This document shows, piece by piece, positions 24,735 through 31,967 of a stretch of DNA of 39,567 bases. The stretch comes from a virus. The translations under genes and the position numbers were made by a program. The stretch is taken from the IMG/VR virus record IMGVR_UViG_3300020281_000054, positions 1-39,567 of that record; one strand, 5' to 3'. The notes under the pieces are model-generated. The model was not told where the DNA came from. It saw only the letters and a program-made list of their open reading frames with translations, and ran no database searches. Numbering within the stretch: the first letter of the stretch is position 1; each line of letters starts with the position of its first letter.

Positions 24735-25181
24735 TCAATCAATTTGACATCCTGTAATTGCACCCGAAACAATACCGAGTGGTATTGACCACACCATTGC
24801 ATCAGGATCGGATATTCCTGCTGCTACACCACCACCTAGGATACCACCTAGGAATGCAGCATCTTCGTTGCACTCATCTGGTGCATTGTCGTCTCTATAT
24901 GTAGGAGGAGCAGAATACCTGCTCCATCCACAAGGCACTTCAACTGTAGTGCGATAAACATCAACGTAACCAGGACTATCTGCTGTGCCAGGTCTATAAA
25001 CCTCTTTATACTTCTTCTCATAACATTTACGAGAAGACCTCCACCCACCAGACCATCCTCTATATTCATAGTTGTCGTCTGTATATTCACGCTGACCAGT
25101 AGTAGGATTAATATATCCATTATGATGAGCGAATGCAGGGGTGGCAGCAAATAGTGCGACTGCAGTTACGATTGATTTCAT
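24735..25181 (-). CDS. Secreted glycine-rich protein (148 aa)
   Basis: Has a signal peptide (MKSIVTAVALFAATPAFA, cleavage after residue 18), so it should be exported by the host. The mature part is rich in Tyr, Arg and Gly with four cysteines (two disulphides possible) and ends in a glycine-zipper-like hydrophobic stretch G-G-I-L-G-G-G-V-A-A-G. That ending recalls small outer-membrane glycine-zipper proteins. Coupled to gp32 by TAATG. Role could be envelope modification or superinfection exclusion; this is inference. Confidence 0.65.
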   Translation of the reverse strand: MKSIVTAVALFAATPAFAHHNGYINPTTGQREYTDDNYEYRGWSGGWRSSRKCYEKKYKEVYRPGTADSPGYVDVYRTTVEVPCGWSRYSAPPTYRDDNAPDECNEDAAFLGGILGGGVAAGISDPDAMVWSIPLGIVSGAITGCQID

Positions 25182-26074
25182 TAGTCCTCTTCAGCGAGTT
25201 TTGCAAAGTAGGATAGATCTACATCATCATCCTTCTGTAATGATTCTACCTTATTTCCAAACCCTGTGCGTAAATCAGGGACACTTTGTGAAGTGTCTTC
25301 CTCTTCAAATGTTTCTGGGTCTGGTCTCTTAGGTGTTACCTTCAAGACTGAGTTGAGACGTGTCTCTAACTCTTCGTAGGTTTTAAACTGTGCTTGTGAT
25401 GTAAAGTCTTTAAGACTATAACATTGTTTCCAAGTTGCTTCCAACTCAGCGTCAGTTTTACCTGCTAGGGTAGATGGGTTTGCAAAACCACTCTTATCAT
25501 AATTCCAAAATCCTGCAACCTTACAGATCTTTAATCTAAAGTCTGCACCATTCCATAGATCGAATGGATTGATTGCCTGCTCATCCTCAAACTCTGGTTG
25601 AGCAGCAGCAACGATCTTGTCATGAATCTTTTTACCATACTTATAAAGGAAAACTTTTCCTTCATTCTCTGGATTCATTTCATCTTTAACGACATAGATG
25701 TTACTGTAGTAGGAGAGTTTTCTCTTCTGCTTCCTCGCAATTTCTTTGTCTGAATCCTTGCCACTATTCCACAACTCTCTGTTGAGGTCAGACACAGGAT
25801 CTTTCTGTCCTAAAGTCGTTAGACTATTTTCGATATACCATCCACCAGGACCTTGGAAGGCATGACTCCATACTTGTGCCCATGGTAACTCTTCACCTTC
25901 TGGCTCTGGTAGGAATCTAATAACAGCATACCCATTACCGCTCTTATCTAGAGACGGTTTCCATAAACGCTCATCAACTTGAGCACTGCCTGCAGGTTTC
26001 TGTAGTTTTTCAATCTCCTTTGTAAGTTTAGCAAAGGAAGATCCTGAGGCTTTCTTGAGTGATGCAAATGACAT
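25181..26074 (-). CDS. 32: gp32 single-stranded DNA-binding protein (297 aa)
   Basis: Binds single-stranded DNA in replication, recombination and repair. The N-terminus carries a basic LAST-type patch (S-L-K-K-A-S-G-S-S), the core has the aromatic OB-fold pattern (A-V-I-R-F-L-P-E-P-E-G, W-Y-I-E-N-S, Y-Y-S-N-I-Y-V-V-K-D, V-F-L-Y-K-Y-G-K-K-I), and the tail is acidic (D-D-D-V-D-L ending A-E-E-D), all as in cyanophage gp32. The T4 zinc-binding Cys/His cluster is not seen. The ATG at 26074 is preferred because GGAG lies about 8 bases upstream; in-frame ATGs at 26104 and 26116 would lengthen it. Confidence 0.9.
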   Translation of the reverse strand: MSFASLKKASGSSFAKLTKEIEKLQKPAGSAQVDERLWKPSLDKSGNGYAVIRFLPEPEGEELPWAQVWSHAFQGPGGWYIENSLTTLGQKDPVSDLNRELWNSGKDSDKEIARKQKRKLSYYSNIYVVKDEMNPENEGKVFLYKYGKKIHDKIVAAAQPEFEDEQAINPFDLWNGADFRLKICKVAGFWNYDKSGFANPSTLAGKTDAELEATWKQCYSLKDFTSQAQFKTYEELETRLNSVLKVTPKRPDPETFEEEDTSQSVPDLRTGFGNKVESLQKDDDVDLSYFAKLAEED

Positions 26075-26110
26075 CTTGTATTTCTCCGTATTTGTATTTG
26101 GCATTAGTGC

Positions 26111-26138
26111 CACCATTTATGGTGACATACTATTTATA
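26111..26138 (-). promoter_or_regulatory. T4-type late box and hairpin before gp32
   Basis: TATAAATA lies at 26131-26138 on the minus strand, overlapping the stop of the 50-aa gene and 57 bases before gp32. A 14-base inverted repeat (CACCAT/ATGGTG) at 26111-26124 falls in the leader. T4 gp32 represses its own translation through leader structure, so this hairpin could have a similar use, but that is untested. Confidence 0.5.
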
Positions 26139-26286
26139 ATTTGTCAAGGGATTGTGTCTTATTTTTAATGATAATATCAGTGCCATTGTGTGTGAATACT
26201 AACTCATCATCTGGATCCCAAAGCAACTCTTCCATGACGTCATTCAGACGCTTCATGTCTTCCCAAAGTTGCTCGTTATTCGGCAT
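26134..26286 (-). CDS. Small hypothetical protein (50 aa)
   Basis: Acidic micro-protein: MPNNEQLWEDMKRLNDVMEE, then L-L-W-D-P-D-D-E-L-V-F-T-H-N-G-T-D. The start overlaps DUF1825 by 11 bases in another frame. The regular helix-then-strand pattern and tight packing between DUF1825 and gp32 support a real gene. Function unknown. Confidence 0.6.
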   Translation of the reverse strand: MPNNEQLWEDMKRLNDVMEELLWDPDDELVFTHNGTDIIIKNKTQSLDKL

Positions 26287-26635
26287 CATTCATCTCCTTT
26301 TTCCATCCTAAAAGTTTGTCTTCCATAACTTGTAGGACTGACATGAGATCCATACCACCTGTTGTTTTGAATGAGAGTGTGTCAACTCTATCTTTAATAT
26401 ATTCTACTGCATCATCACTATCATCTTCATGTGATGCGAGTGCTAGTCGTGCATAAAATACTTTTTGTTTAGCAATCAACTCTAGTGTCTTGTCAATATG
26501 CTCTACTCTTTTCTTTATATCATACTCTGCAAATCCTGCAGACATCTTGAGTAACTCTGTGTATGTAGTCTGTATATCTTCTAGTGATTCTCTGACTACA
26601 TCACTCTTAAAAAAATCTTTTGATTCTTCTGTCAT
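26276..26635 (-). CDS. DUF1825 family protein (119 aa)
   Basis: Matches DUF1825, a family of all-helical proteins found in nearly all cyanobacteria and their phages: F-F-x-S-D-V-V-R-E-S-L-E-D-I-Q near the start, then Y-D-I-K-K-R-V-E-H-I-D-K, then Q-K-V-F-Y-A-R-L-A-L-A, and a C-terminal M-E-D-K-L-L-G-W-K-K-E-M helix. Function is not known. Coupled to gp33 by ATGA. Its presence points to a cyanobacterial host. Confidence 0.7.
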   Translation of the reverse strand: MTEESKDFFKSDVVRESLEDIQTTYTELLKMSAGFAEYDIKKRVEHIDKTLELIAKQKVFYARLALASHEDDSDDAVEYIKDRVDTLSFKTTGGMDLMSVLQVMEDKLLGWKKEMNDAE

Positions 26636-26877
26636 AATGGTAAGACTCCTCTACTAGTCCTTTTAACATAATTTAATTGTTGTGCGTCCCACTTAATCTT
26701 ATCCTTTAATGGACGTGAGATTAATTTGTTAACGACTTCAATCTCTATTCCATACTCTTCACAGACTGTGGTTACTGCTTCAATATAATTTAGTAGACCT
26801 TCACTTTCTTTGACAAGGTTTTCTACCAGAGAGGTAAATTTTCCTTGGGTCATAAATTCCTTTTCTATATCGTTCAT
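26632..26877 (-). CDS. 33: gp33-like late-transcription co-activator (81 aa)
   Basis: T4 gp33 bridges RNA polymerase and the sliding clamp for late transcription. The cyanophage version is shorter, and this one fits: M-T-Q-G-K-F-T-S-L-V-E-N-L-V, then Y-I-E-A-V-T-T-V-C-E-E-Y-G-I-E, then I-S-R-P-L-K-D-K-I and a conserved L-N-Y near the end, with a short hydrophobic C-terminus (V-L-P-L) that could touch the clamp. Its presence matches the TATAAATA boxes in this window. ATGA overlaps on both sides. Confidence 0.7.
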   Translation of the reverse strand: MNDIEKEFMTQGKFTSLVENLVKESEGLLNYIEAVTTVCEEYGIEIEVVNKLISRPLKDKIKWDAQQLNYVKRTSRGVLPL

Positions 26878-27497
26878 GAAACCTCCACCCTTAATCGAGA
26901 GACTCCACCCGATTCAATCAGTCCCGAGGGGAATGCGTTTGCTGCGATTGTCATGCGAGGTTTGTTTGTTGTGTTAGGTTGTGCATAGTGTCTGATATGA
27001 GGAGGGAAACAAATATATTTTCCTGGCTCAGTCTCTTCTTCATGCGTAATATGATACTTTGTATCAGTATAATCTCCGAAAGGGGAGATGTTACTATTAC
27101 TATACCATGGATTTGGTAAAAGCCAAACTGTTTTATCTTTATTGTGTCCAGATGCATAATAATTACTGCTCAAGAAACAATTAGGATGTGTATGATCAAA
27201 GAAATGATCGCCAGGATCATTCTTATTTGCCCATGATGAGCACAACTTTAGTGCTGTAGCATGGGGTGCTAGATCTTTTCTTACTTCTTCGAGGCACTCA
27301 TTGATCCATGCAAATAGATCAGCAAATACTGGCTCCTCATGTATGTTACGACCTGTGCCACGCTCATTGATACCTGCCCAGATCCAGTTGAAATCATTAC
27401 GTCTCCACTGTTGTTTTTCTAATTCATATGCAACCTTCTCTACATCACCAGGATAATAGAAACGGTAGAATGGTATGCCTAGAAAACTATCCTTCAC
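26874..27497 (-). CDS. 2-oxoglutarate/Fe(II)-dependent oxygenase (about 207 aa)
   Basis: Cyanophages commonly carry such oxygenases; they hydroxylate a protein, nucleotide or small molecule using 2-oxoglutarate. The fold marks are D-H-T-H-P-N-C-F-L-S-S-N-Y-Y (metal histidines about 102 and 104), then G-K-Y-I-C-F-P-P-H-I-R-H-Y-A-Q-P-N (distal histidine about 170) and R-M-T-I-A-A-N-A-F (Arg for 2-oxoglutarate, about 181). No ATG is well placed: a TTG at 27527 gives 217 aa, but I prefer GTG at 27497, which overlaps the exonuclease stop as GTGAAGGATAG. Substrate unknown. Confidence 0.75.
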   Translation of the reverse strand: MKDSFLGIPFYRFYYPGDVEKVAYELEKQQWRRNDFNWIWAGINERGTGRNIHEEPVFADLFAWINECLEEVRKDLAPHATALKLCSSWANKNDPGDHFFDHTHPNCFLSSNYYASGHNKDKTVWLLPNPWYSNSNISPFGDYTDTKYHITHEEETEPGKYICFPPHIRHYAQPNTTNKPRMTIAANAFPSGLIESGGVSRLRVEVS

Positions 27498-28164
27498 GAG
27501 ACTCAATAAACATTCTATACTCTTCAATATACTGAAGAAGTTTATTAATATACTTTTCTTTATCGTATCGTTGCTCTACTTGCATTTCACCAGACTCTGA
27601 TACAGATATGGTTACAAGTTTATCTACTTCGATACCTGTGTGCTCATAATACATGTATGCATAAGCACTACACTGCACAAAATAATTCTCCAACCACTCA
27701 GGTTTCTTTAATTCCTTTGTAGTTTTAAAATCTATTACAGCAAGCTCGTTATCAAAGTGAGCAAGGCAATCAACACGGCCAGCAAGGTATAACTTGCTAG
27801 AATAAAGAGGGGCTTCAATAAGATGGATATCAGTGATACGATCAAGATCCTTACGAGCAGACCTAAAAAGGTAGTTGGTAAGACCTTCGCTTTTCTGAGT
27901 TTTCTCAACATCTTCATTCCTCAAATACTTTTCAACGTGATTGTGATACTTAGTGCCTCTCCATGAAGACTTCATACGAATCTTTTCTGCCTCATGGAAA
28001 CCGACACGTTTCTGCCACTCCAAAATACCTGCCTTGGATTGGTGACCTATGACTGTTGTCACAGATGGCACCCACACCTTGTCAAGTTTATAGAATCTAC
28101 CCTGCTCTAGAGTGCGTGATTCTAACTCAGGAATCTCCACAGGAGGTCCTACATGATTAAACAT
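27487..28164 (-). CDS. PD-(D/E)XK exonuclease (225 aa)
   Basis: RecB/Cas4-type nuclease fold. E117 (I-E-A-P-L), D132 (A-G-R-V-D-C) and D145-F-K147 (V-I-D-F-K-T-T) form the catalytic set; an upstream S-W-R-G-T-K-Y-H-N-H-V-E segment is the usual motif I helix, and Q-C-S-A-Y-A-Y-M lies after the active site as in the family. No iron-sulphur cysteine cluster is seen. Likely role is DNA recombination or host-DNA breakdown. It lies between PhoH and the oxygenase. Confidence 0.8.
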   Translation of the reverse strand: MFNHVGPPVEIPELESRTLEQGRFYKLDKVWVPSVTTVIGHQSKAGILEWQKRVGFHEAEKIRMKSSWRGTKYHNHVEKYLRNEDVEKTQKSEGLTNYLFRSARKDLDRITDIHLIEAPLYSSKLYLAGRVDCLAHFDNELAVIDFKTTKELKKPEWLENYFVQCSAYAYMYYEHTGIEVDKLVTISVSESGEMQVEQRYDKEKYINKLLQYIEEYRMFIESREG

Positions 28165-28167
28165 AAT

Positions 28168-28905
28168 TTACATTCCAAGTTGTATTTTGCTCACGAGGTA
28201 TTCTTTTACAAGACCTGACCTCACGATGTCATCAATGCCAAACTCTACACAAGTAAAGGATGGCATTTGTTTTAGAATTCTTAGGAAATCTAGGAGTCCT
28301 TCTCTCTCATTAGACTTTACTAAGTCTGATTGGAAGTAGTCCCCACAGAATATAATCTTACAGTCTGTGCCTACACGAGTGATTATACTATCTAACTCGT
28401 GAAAATTCAAGTTACTAAACTCATCCACTAGTATGATTGAGTTATCAAATGTTGTCCCTCTAATAAATGAGGTAGACCAGAATGATATAGTCTCTTGTGC
28501 TCTAAGATTAGAATACAATGCTTCAAAACTATTATCGTCTGGCATCTCAAACATATACTTCACCATATTTTTGTATGGTATTTGATATAGGTTTGATTTA
28601 TCTTCGTGATCACCTGGCAAGAAACCAATCTCTCTTGTAGGCACAAGAGATCTGATCATGTATACCTTTTCATACTTAGACGATGGGTCTAAGCACTCCT
28701 GCAATGCAAGATACAAAGAAATGAAAGTCTTTCCTGTCCCTGCTGCTCCATGGAGCACAAGGTTTTGCCCCTCACCATATGCCTTCCAGATCTTCTCTTG
28801 ATTATCTGTGAGAGGTTCTATAGTTTTAAGGTGCTCGAGATTGATAGGTTTCTTTCTTCGCATGACCTTAGTTGGTATGTTTGCTAGTGTCTTTTTGCGT
28901 GGCAT
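28168..28905 (-). CDS. phoH: PhoH-like ATPase (245 aa)
   Basis: PhoH family P-loop protein, common in cyanophages. Walker A is G-A-A-G-T-G-K-T (53-60), Walker B I-I-L-V-D-E (157-162), followed by F-C-G-D-Y-F-Q-S-D, the sensor-type motif. The V-P-T-R-E-I-G-F-L-P-G segment (about 88-98) is diagnostic for the family. It has helicase-like or RNA-related ATPase activity in some members; its phosphate-stress link in phage is unproven. The ATG overlaps the 76-aa stop as TAATG. Confidence 0.9.
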   Translation of the reverse strand: MPRKKTLANIPTKVMRRKKPINLEHLKTIEPLTDNQEKIWKAYGEGQNLVLHGAAGTGKTFISLYLALQECLDPSSKYEKVYMIRSLVPTREIGFLPGDHEDKSNLYQIPYKNMVKYMFEMPDDNSFEALYSNLRAQETISFWSTSFIRGTTFDNSIILVDEFSNLNFHELDSIITRVGTDCKIIFCGDYFQSDLVKSNEREGLLDFLRILKQMPSFTCVEFGIDDIVRSGLVKEYLVSKIQLGM

Positions 28906-29135
28906 TAGGTGTATCGACTCAGATTTGCTTTAGGATGTGCTGCTTGGACTTTGGACATGACTTCTTTGAAACCGTCAGTTTGTTTAGGTAATCCATAGAT
29001 TGTGCCCCCGACACCTGCTGACCAGTCTTTATCCCAGTCTGGGTTTTCTTCTCTCCACTTTTCATATGAGGAGATAGACATCTGAAACTCCTGTTTCTCT
29101 CCTGTCTCTTTGTTTACGACATTGTAAATTGGCAT
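28905..29135 (-). CDS. Small hypothetical protein (76 aa)
   Basis: Begins MPIYNVVNKETGEKQEF, like phage proteins whose N-terminus resembles the FmdB-type beta hairpin 'MPIY.F.....G' but without the zinc cysteines. The middle has a W-x-x-x-N-P-D-W segment and the end G-F-K-E-V-M-S-K-V. The ATG at 29135 overlaps the ThyX stop as TAATG, so I use it over the in-frame start at 29171. Function unknown. Confidence 0.6.
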   Translation of the reverse strand: MPIYNVVNKETGEKQEFQMSISSYEKWREENPDWDKDWSAGVGGTIYGLPKQTDGFKEVMSKVQAAHPKANLSRYT

Positions 29136-29824
29136 TAGTCTATCCTCAAACACGGTTGTAAATCTTCCCACCCATCAGGGCATCCACAGTCTTCGCACCA
29201 CTCAAGTGCTTTAGACACGATAGGGAATTGACACATGAATACTTTCTTACAAGCATTTGCAATGTCCATGTGCTCTTTTTGCGTGCCATGTGCAGACCTC
29301 AAATCAATATAATGTATCCATGATCTCACTGATCCTGTCATGTAGATCTTGGTCGGAGTTGATAGAGGTAATACCATTCTAGCACACTCTTTAGCAATTC
29401 CGTGTCTCAATAATTCGTTATATAAATCTACTCCTTCATTAAAATACTGTGCGATCCTACCCTGTAAGAAATACTTTTCTTCTTGTGGCACATCATCAAT
29501 ACTATTCTGTCGATTCTTATCGTCTTGACGACGTAGATCAGGGACAGGAATCTCTTTCTCAACTGCTGCATAGCGTTGTGAGAATTCTTGAAATGTGAAT
29601 GACCTGTGTCTCAATATCTGTGCTGCCATAGCACGAGTGGTATTGATCTCCAATGTCAGGTGTGCCTGCTCAAACACAGACCAGTGCTGATGCTTGATAC
29701 AGTAGGACAGTAGTCCTGCTACGTTAGGATTGTCTTGGTTTTTTGGATTACTTACACGAGCAATGTAACCCATAGTTTTCTCTGCGTCAGGAGTGACACT
29801 GATGAGACAAACTTTATTAGTCAT
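29135..29824 (-). CDS. thyX: ThyX flavin-dependent thymidylate synthase (229 aa)
   Basis: Makes dTMP from dUMP with FAD and methylene-tetrahydrofolate for phage DNA synthesis. The ThyX signature RHRx7S is intact (R72-H73-R74 to S82, R-H-R-S-F-T-F-Q-E-F-S), with the substrate-side motif S-V-R-S-W-I-H-Y near residue 165 and a C-terminal Cys-rich end (C-E-D-C-G-C). Length fits. The start overlaps the 91-aa gene by 8 bases. Confidence 0.93.
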   Translation of the reverse strand: MTNKVCLISVTPDAEKTMGYIARVSNPKNQDNPNVAGLLSYCIKHQHWSVFEQAHLTLEINTTRAMAAQILRHRSFTFQEFSQRYAAVEKEIPVPDLRRQDDKNRQNSIDDVPQEEKYFLQGRIAQYFNEGVDLYNELLRHGIAKECARMVLPLSTPTKIYMTGSVRSWIHYIDLRSAHGTQKEHMDIANACKKVFMCQFPIVSKALEWCEDCGCPDGWEDLQPCLRID

Positions 29825-30092
29825 GCTTAAAAATTAGTCGTGCCATTACAAGTAGTCCAAGTGACTTCAAGTATCCTAGCGTTGCTAGTCCGAAGAGACT
29901 TGGCATAATCCAATTCCAGAAGAGCATAAAAACAAGCGGAGATATCAAGAGGTAACCGAGTCCTGATGCAATCTTGCGACCTAACTCTTCGTTATCCATC
30001 TGGTCAATCTTCGCCATCCACTCCTCCTTAGGAGCTTCTTTAACTTCAACTGTAGTTTCTTTAGTTTTTCTTGGATCAATATAGACGCTCAA
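29817..30092 (-). CDS. Two-helix membrane protein (91 aa)
   Basis: Charged N-terminal 40 residues rich in Lys and Glu, then two hydrophobic helices (about 45-65, L-L-I-S-P-L-V-F-M-L-F-W, and 70-86). Probable inner-membrane protein with a cytoplasmic N-terminus. The start is TTG at 30092, overlapping the DUF6433 stop as TTGA, the same geometry as ATGA elsewhere; the only in-frame ATG is 25 codons further in. Function unknown. Confidence 0.6.
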   Translation of the reverse strand: MSVYIDPRKTKETTVEVKEAPKEEWMAKIDQMDNEELGRKIASGLGYLLISPLVFMLFWNWIMPSLFGLATLGYLKSLGLLVMARLIFKHD

Positions 30093-30529
30093 GATCTGTT
30101 ACCCCAATTAATTTCTGGAAATGCTTCTTCAACGACCGCTTTTGTAATGCGATACTTCTTATGTAGAGACTTATTGACTGCCTTAATAAAGACTATGGCA
30201 TCGTCTCTGTATAATCCTTCAAGCATTCTGATAAACATAGATTCAATCTTCATGTTAGAAAGATTCTCTGCTCCACCTTTGAAGTAATAGTATGCCTTCT
30301 TCGCTTCAACTAACAAGTTAGTATGCTCAGTCCCCATTGGTGCCTCGTTAGGTGTGTAAGGAATGTCCTCACCGAGTGGCACTCGTGGCACAACTGATTC
30401 ATCAAAGTTAATAATAAAGATAGTGCGTAATGCTTGACTGTTATTATTACGAAGAATTTTAACTTTCTCTGCCTTAGTTTTAGCAGAGTGAGTCTTTTGC
30501 AAGATCTCACAAATCAATAATTTATTCAT
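30089..30529 (-). CDS. DUF6433-like protein (146 aa)
   Basis: Follows a pattern shared by T4-like phage proteins grouped as DUF6433: A-K-T-K-A-E-K-V-K-I-L-R-N-N-N-S-Q-A-L-R near the start, N-F-D-E-S-V, Y-x-P-N-E-A-P-x-G-T-E-H-T, A-Y-Y-Y-F-K-G-G and V-V-E-E-A-F-P-E-I-N-W at the end. The family has no proven function. Recalled family name, not searched. Confidence 0.6.
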   Translation of the reverse strand: MNKLLICEILQKTHSAKTKAEKVKILRNNNSQALRTIFIINFDESVVPRVPLGEDIPYTPNEAPMGTEHTNLLVEAKKAYYYFKGGAENLSNMKIESMFIRMLEGLYRDDAIVFIKAVNKSLHKKYRITKAVVEEAFPEINWGNRS

Positions 30530-30531
30530 TG

Positions 30532-30768
30532 TTAATCATCTTTGTCAGTAATTGTATCATCTTCCTCAGAATAACGCAAGTAGAAGAGGTCATCGTCTAC
30601 AAGATTACCGTCGCCATCATACATTTCTGGATGCATAACTATCTTAGCATAGTCTGCCTTAGATTGCCACTCATCAAATGCTGCTTTAATATTCCAAGAA
30701 ATTAAAAAACCAACAAGGAAACTTCCGATCGTGAGGAAGAAGGAGATGTATAGAAAAGAATAATCCAT
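30532..30768 (-). CDS. Single-pass membrane protein (78 aa)
   Basis: N-terminal hydrophobic helix (residues 4-25, F-L-Y-I-S-F-F-L-T-I-G-S-F-L-V-G-F) followed by a soluble acidic domain ending in an Asp/Glu-rich tail. The ATG at 30768 has GGAGG about 5 bases upstream, one of the strongest ribosome sites in the window, and a TAAATA box 27 bases upstream, suggesting high expression. Function unknown. Confidence 0.65.
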   Translation of the reverse strand: MDYSFLYISFFLTIGSFLVGFLISWNIKAAFDEWQSKADYAKIVMHPEMYDGDGNLVDDDLFYLRYSEEDDTITDKDD

Positions 30769-30793
30769 AGGTGCCTCCTAATACTGCTTAACA

Positions 30794-31141
30794 TTATTTA
30801 GCTCGTTTACGACCAGGTCTTCTTTCCTTTTCATAAGTCCATGCATCTTCTAGTATTTTATAAAGATACTTTCTGATCTTTCTTGCTTCTGGTTTAGGGA
30901 TGTGACCGTATGCTTCTCTCAAAACCTTGTCACCACCCTTGATATATGCATCAAGATCAAGTATCGTTTCATTAAGTGTGTTAGCAGTGCCAGATTCTAT
31001 GAATGCTGTAGTCTCCTTACGAGTATACTGTGCACCCTTTAGATATCCATACATGCTAAAGAGGAAACGCTTCGACACGAATGCTTCATCGATTGCTTTT
31101 TCAATCAACTCATACAATTCGTCGGTGCGTCTGATTTTCAT
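30794..31141 (-). CDS. Hypothetical basic protein (115 aa)
   Basis: Helical basic protein with a conserved-looking middle (R-F-L-F-S-M-Y-G-Y-L-K-G-A-Q-Y-T-R-K-E) and a strongly basic end (R-R-P-G-R-K-R-A-K) that could bind nucleic acid. A longer frame starts at 31186, but the ATG at 31141 overlaps the glutaredoxin stop as TAATG, so I use it. No recognised family. Confidence 0.6.
   Translation of the reverse strand: MKIRRTDELYELIEKAIDEAFVSKRFLFSMYGYLKGAQYTRKETTAFIESGTANTLNETILDLDAYIKGGDKVLREAYGHIPKPEARKIRKYLYKILEDAWTYEKERRPGRKRAK
30795..30802 (-). promoter_or_regulatory. Late-promoter-like box (GCTAAATA)
   Basis: Minus-strand GCTAAATA at the end of the 115-aa gene, 27 bases before the 78-aa membrane protein. 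Same core and spacing as the box before gp5. Confidence 0.4.
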
Positions 31142-31392
31142 TACAGGAATTTTCCTTCTCTCAAATATTTTACAGCGTCGGTGCACCCACCAACTTTTTG
31201 CCCACCAATGATTACCTGTGGGAAGGTAGCACCGTGACCAAACTCAGCATAGAATGCGTCACGACCGAAGTTAACATCAAGTTTCATCTCGTTGTAACTC
31301 CATCGATTCATATTATACACCTCTTTTATTTTTGTGCAATAGGGACAACCATTTCTTGTATAGATTGTCGTAGTAGCAGGAATTTTTGCCAT
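31141..31392 (-). CDS. grx: Glutaredoxin (83 aa)
   Basis: Classic glutaredoxin: T-I-Y-T-R-N-G-C-P-Y-C (C16, C19), T-F-P-Q-V-I-I-G-G with the cis-proline, and G-G-C-T-D-A-V-K-Y-L glutathione-binding end. Likely supplies electrons to ribonucleotide reductase (NrdC-like role) and protects against oxidative stress. It follows the barrel gene's terminator, so it probably has its own promoter; a TATAAT-like stretch lies before the terminator but without a convincing -35. Confidence 0.88.
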   Translation of the reverse strand: MAKIPATTTIYTRNGCPYCTKIKEVYNMNRWSYNEMKLDVNFGRDAFYAEFGHGATFPQVIIGGQKVGGCTDAVKYLREGKFL

Positions 31393-31400
31393 GATAATGT

Positions 31401-31430
31401 AAAGAAAAAGAAAGGGGTCATATGACCCCT
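31401..31430 (-). terminator. Intrinsic terminator after the barrel-like gene
   Basis: AGGGGTCATATGACCCCT (31413-31430) is a perfect palindrome, followed on the minus strand by TTTCTTTTTCTTT. It ends the 123-aa secreted-protein message. Confidence 0.75.
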
Positions 31431-31452
31431 AGTTTATTATATAGGATTTAAC

Positions 31453-31824
31453 TTAGAAAGTGTACTTAAGTCCTGCCTTTCCAGACCAGTCTACGTCATC
31501 AACGTTTGTTGCTGCAGATAACTCACCATATATTCCTACACTATCAGTAAGTGTCTTACCACCACCGATGTAACCGATAAGTTCAGTGTCACCAAACTCG
31601 TCAGCAGACTCTGTATGAGTTACTGTAGGACCACCTGATACATACCAGTCAATTCCATTAGGAGTTGTGCCTTCGTATCCAAGTTGGAATTCCCATGTGC
31701 CTGATGAATATGCTCCATCTGGATATGATCCACTTGCTTCAACATTAACGTAAGGACCAGCAAAAGCGGCTCCAGAGAATAGAAGAGGGGTTGCTGCTAA
31801 AGCAGCGATTGTTGATTTAATCAT
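31453..31824 (-). CDS. Small outer-membrane beta-barrel-like secreted protein (123 aa)
   Basis: Signal peptide at residues 1-22 (L-L-F-S-G-A-A-F-A, then G-P-Y-V). The mature 101 residues alternate as membrane strands (W-E-F-Q-L-G-Y-E-G, W-Y-V-S-G-G-P-T-V, E-L-I-G-Y-I-G-G-G, G-I-Y-G-E-L-S-A) and end in a terminal Phe (G-L-K-Y-T-F), the sorting signal of outer-membrane barrels. This suggests a small barrel of six to eight strands placed in the host envelope, perhaps blocking superinfection or altering permeability. It stands alone between a sigma70-type promoter with a structured leader and a terminator. Function is inferred. Confidence 0.7.
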   Translation of the reverse strand: MIKSTIAALAATPLLFSGAAFAGPYVNVEASGSYPDGAYSSGTWEFQLGYEGTTPNGIDWYVSGGPTVTHTESADEFGDTELIGYIGGGKTLTDSVGIYGELSAATNVDDVDWSGKAGLKYTF

Positions 31825-31841
31825 TTTTGTTTTTAGTTTCT

Positions 31842-31904
31842 CGCAGAAAAAAATCCTGCGGATGTTAGACCTCCCGACATGGAAGTCTTTTTAATCTACG
31901 CAGG
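31842..31904 (-). promoter_or_regulatory. Structured leader with competing hairpins
   Basis: The leader of the barrel-like gene contains three complementary parts in RNA order: CCTGCG (31899-31904), CGCAGG (31855-31860) and CTGCG (31842-31846). The first two can enclose a 7-bp hairpin (31868-31887) and are followed by A-T7, like an intrinsic terminator; the second can instead pair with the third. The two folds exclude each other, as in attenuators. Folding and function are predicted by eye. Confidence 0.45.
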
Positions 31905-31938
31905 GTTACGATCTTTCGAGTCCTTTGTAATGTTATTT

Positions 31939-31967
31939 AGTATACATTTTCTTCGGGATTGTGTCAA
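31939..31967 (-). promoter_or_regulatory. Sigma70-type promoter for the barrel-like gene
   Basis: Minus strand: TTGACA (31962-31967), 17 bases, TATACT (31939-31944). The -35 is perfect and the -10 has one mismatch at ideal spacing. ACTAAATA (a late-type box, 31933-31940) overlaps the -10, so early and late transcription could start almost at the same place. It overlaps the 3' end of the halogenase gene. Confidence 0.75.

Noticed and set aside
31842-31904. Known glutamine riboswitch in the barrel-gene leader
   Set aside because: The leader has competing hairpins, but the invariant GUUCA and GACGGAAGUAGG segments are not present.
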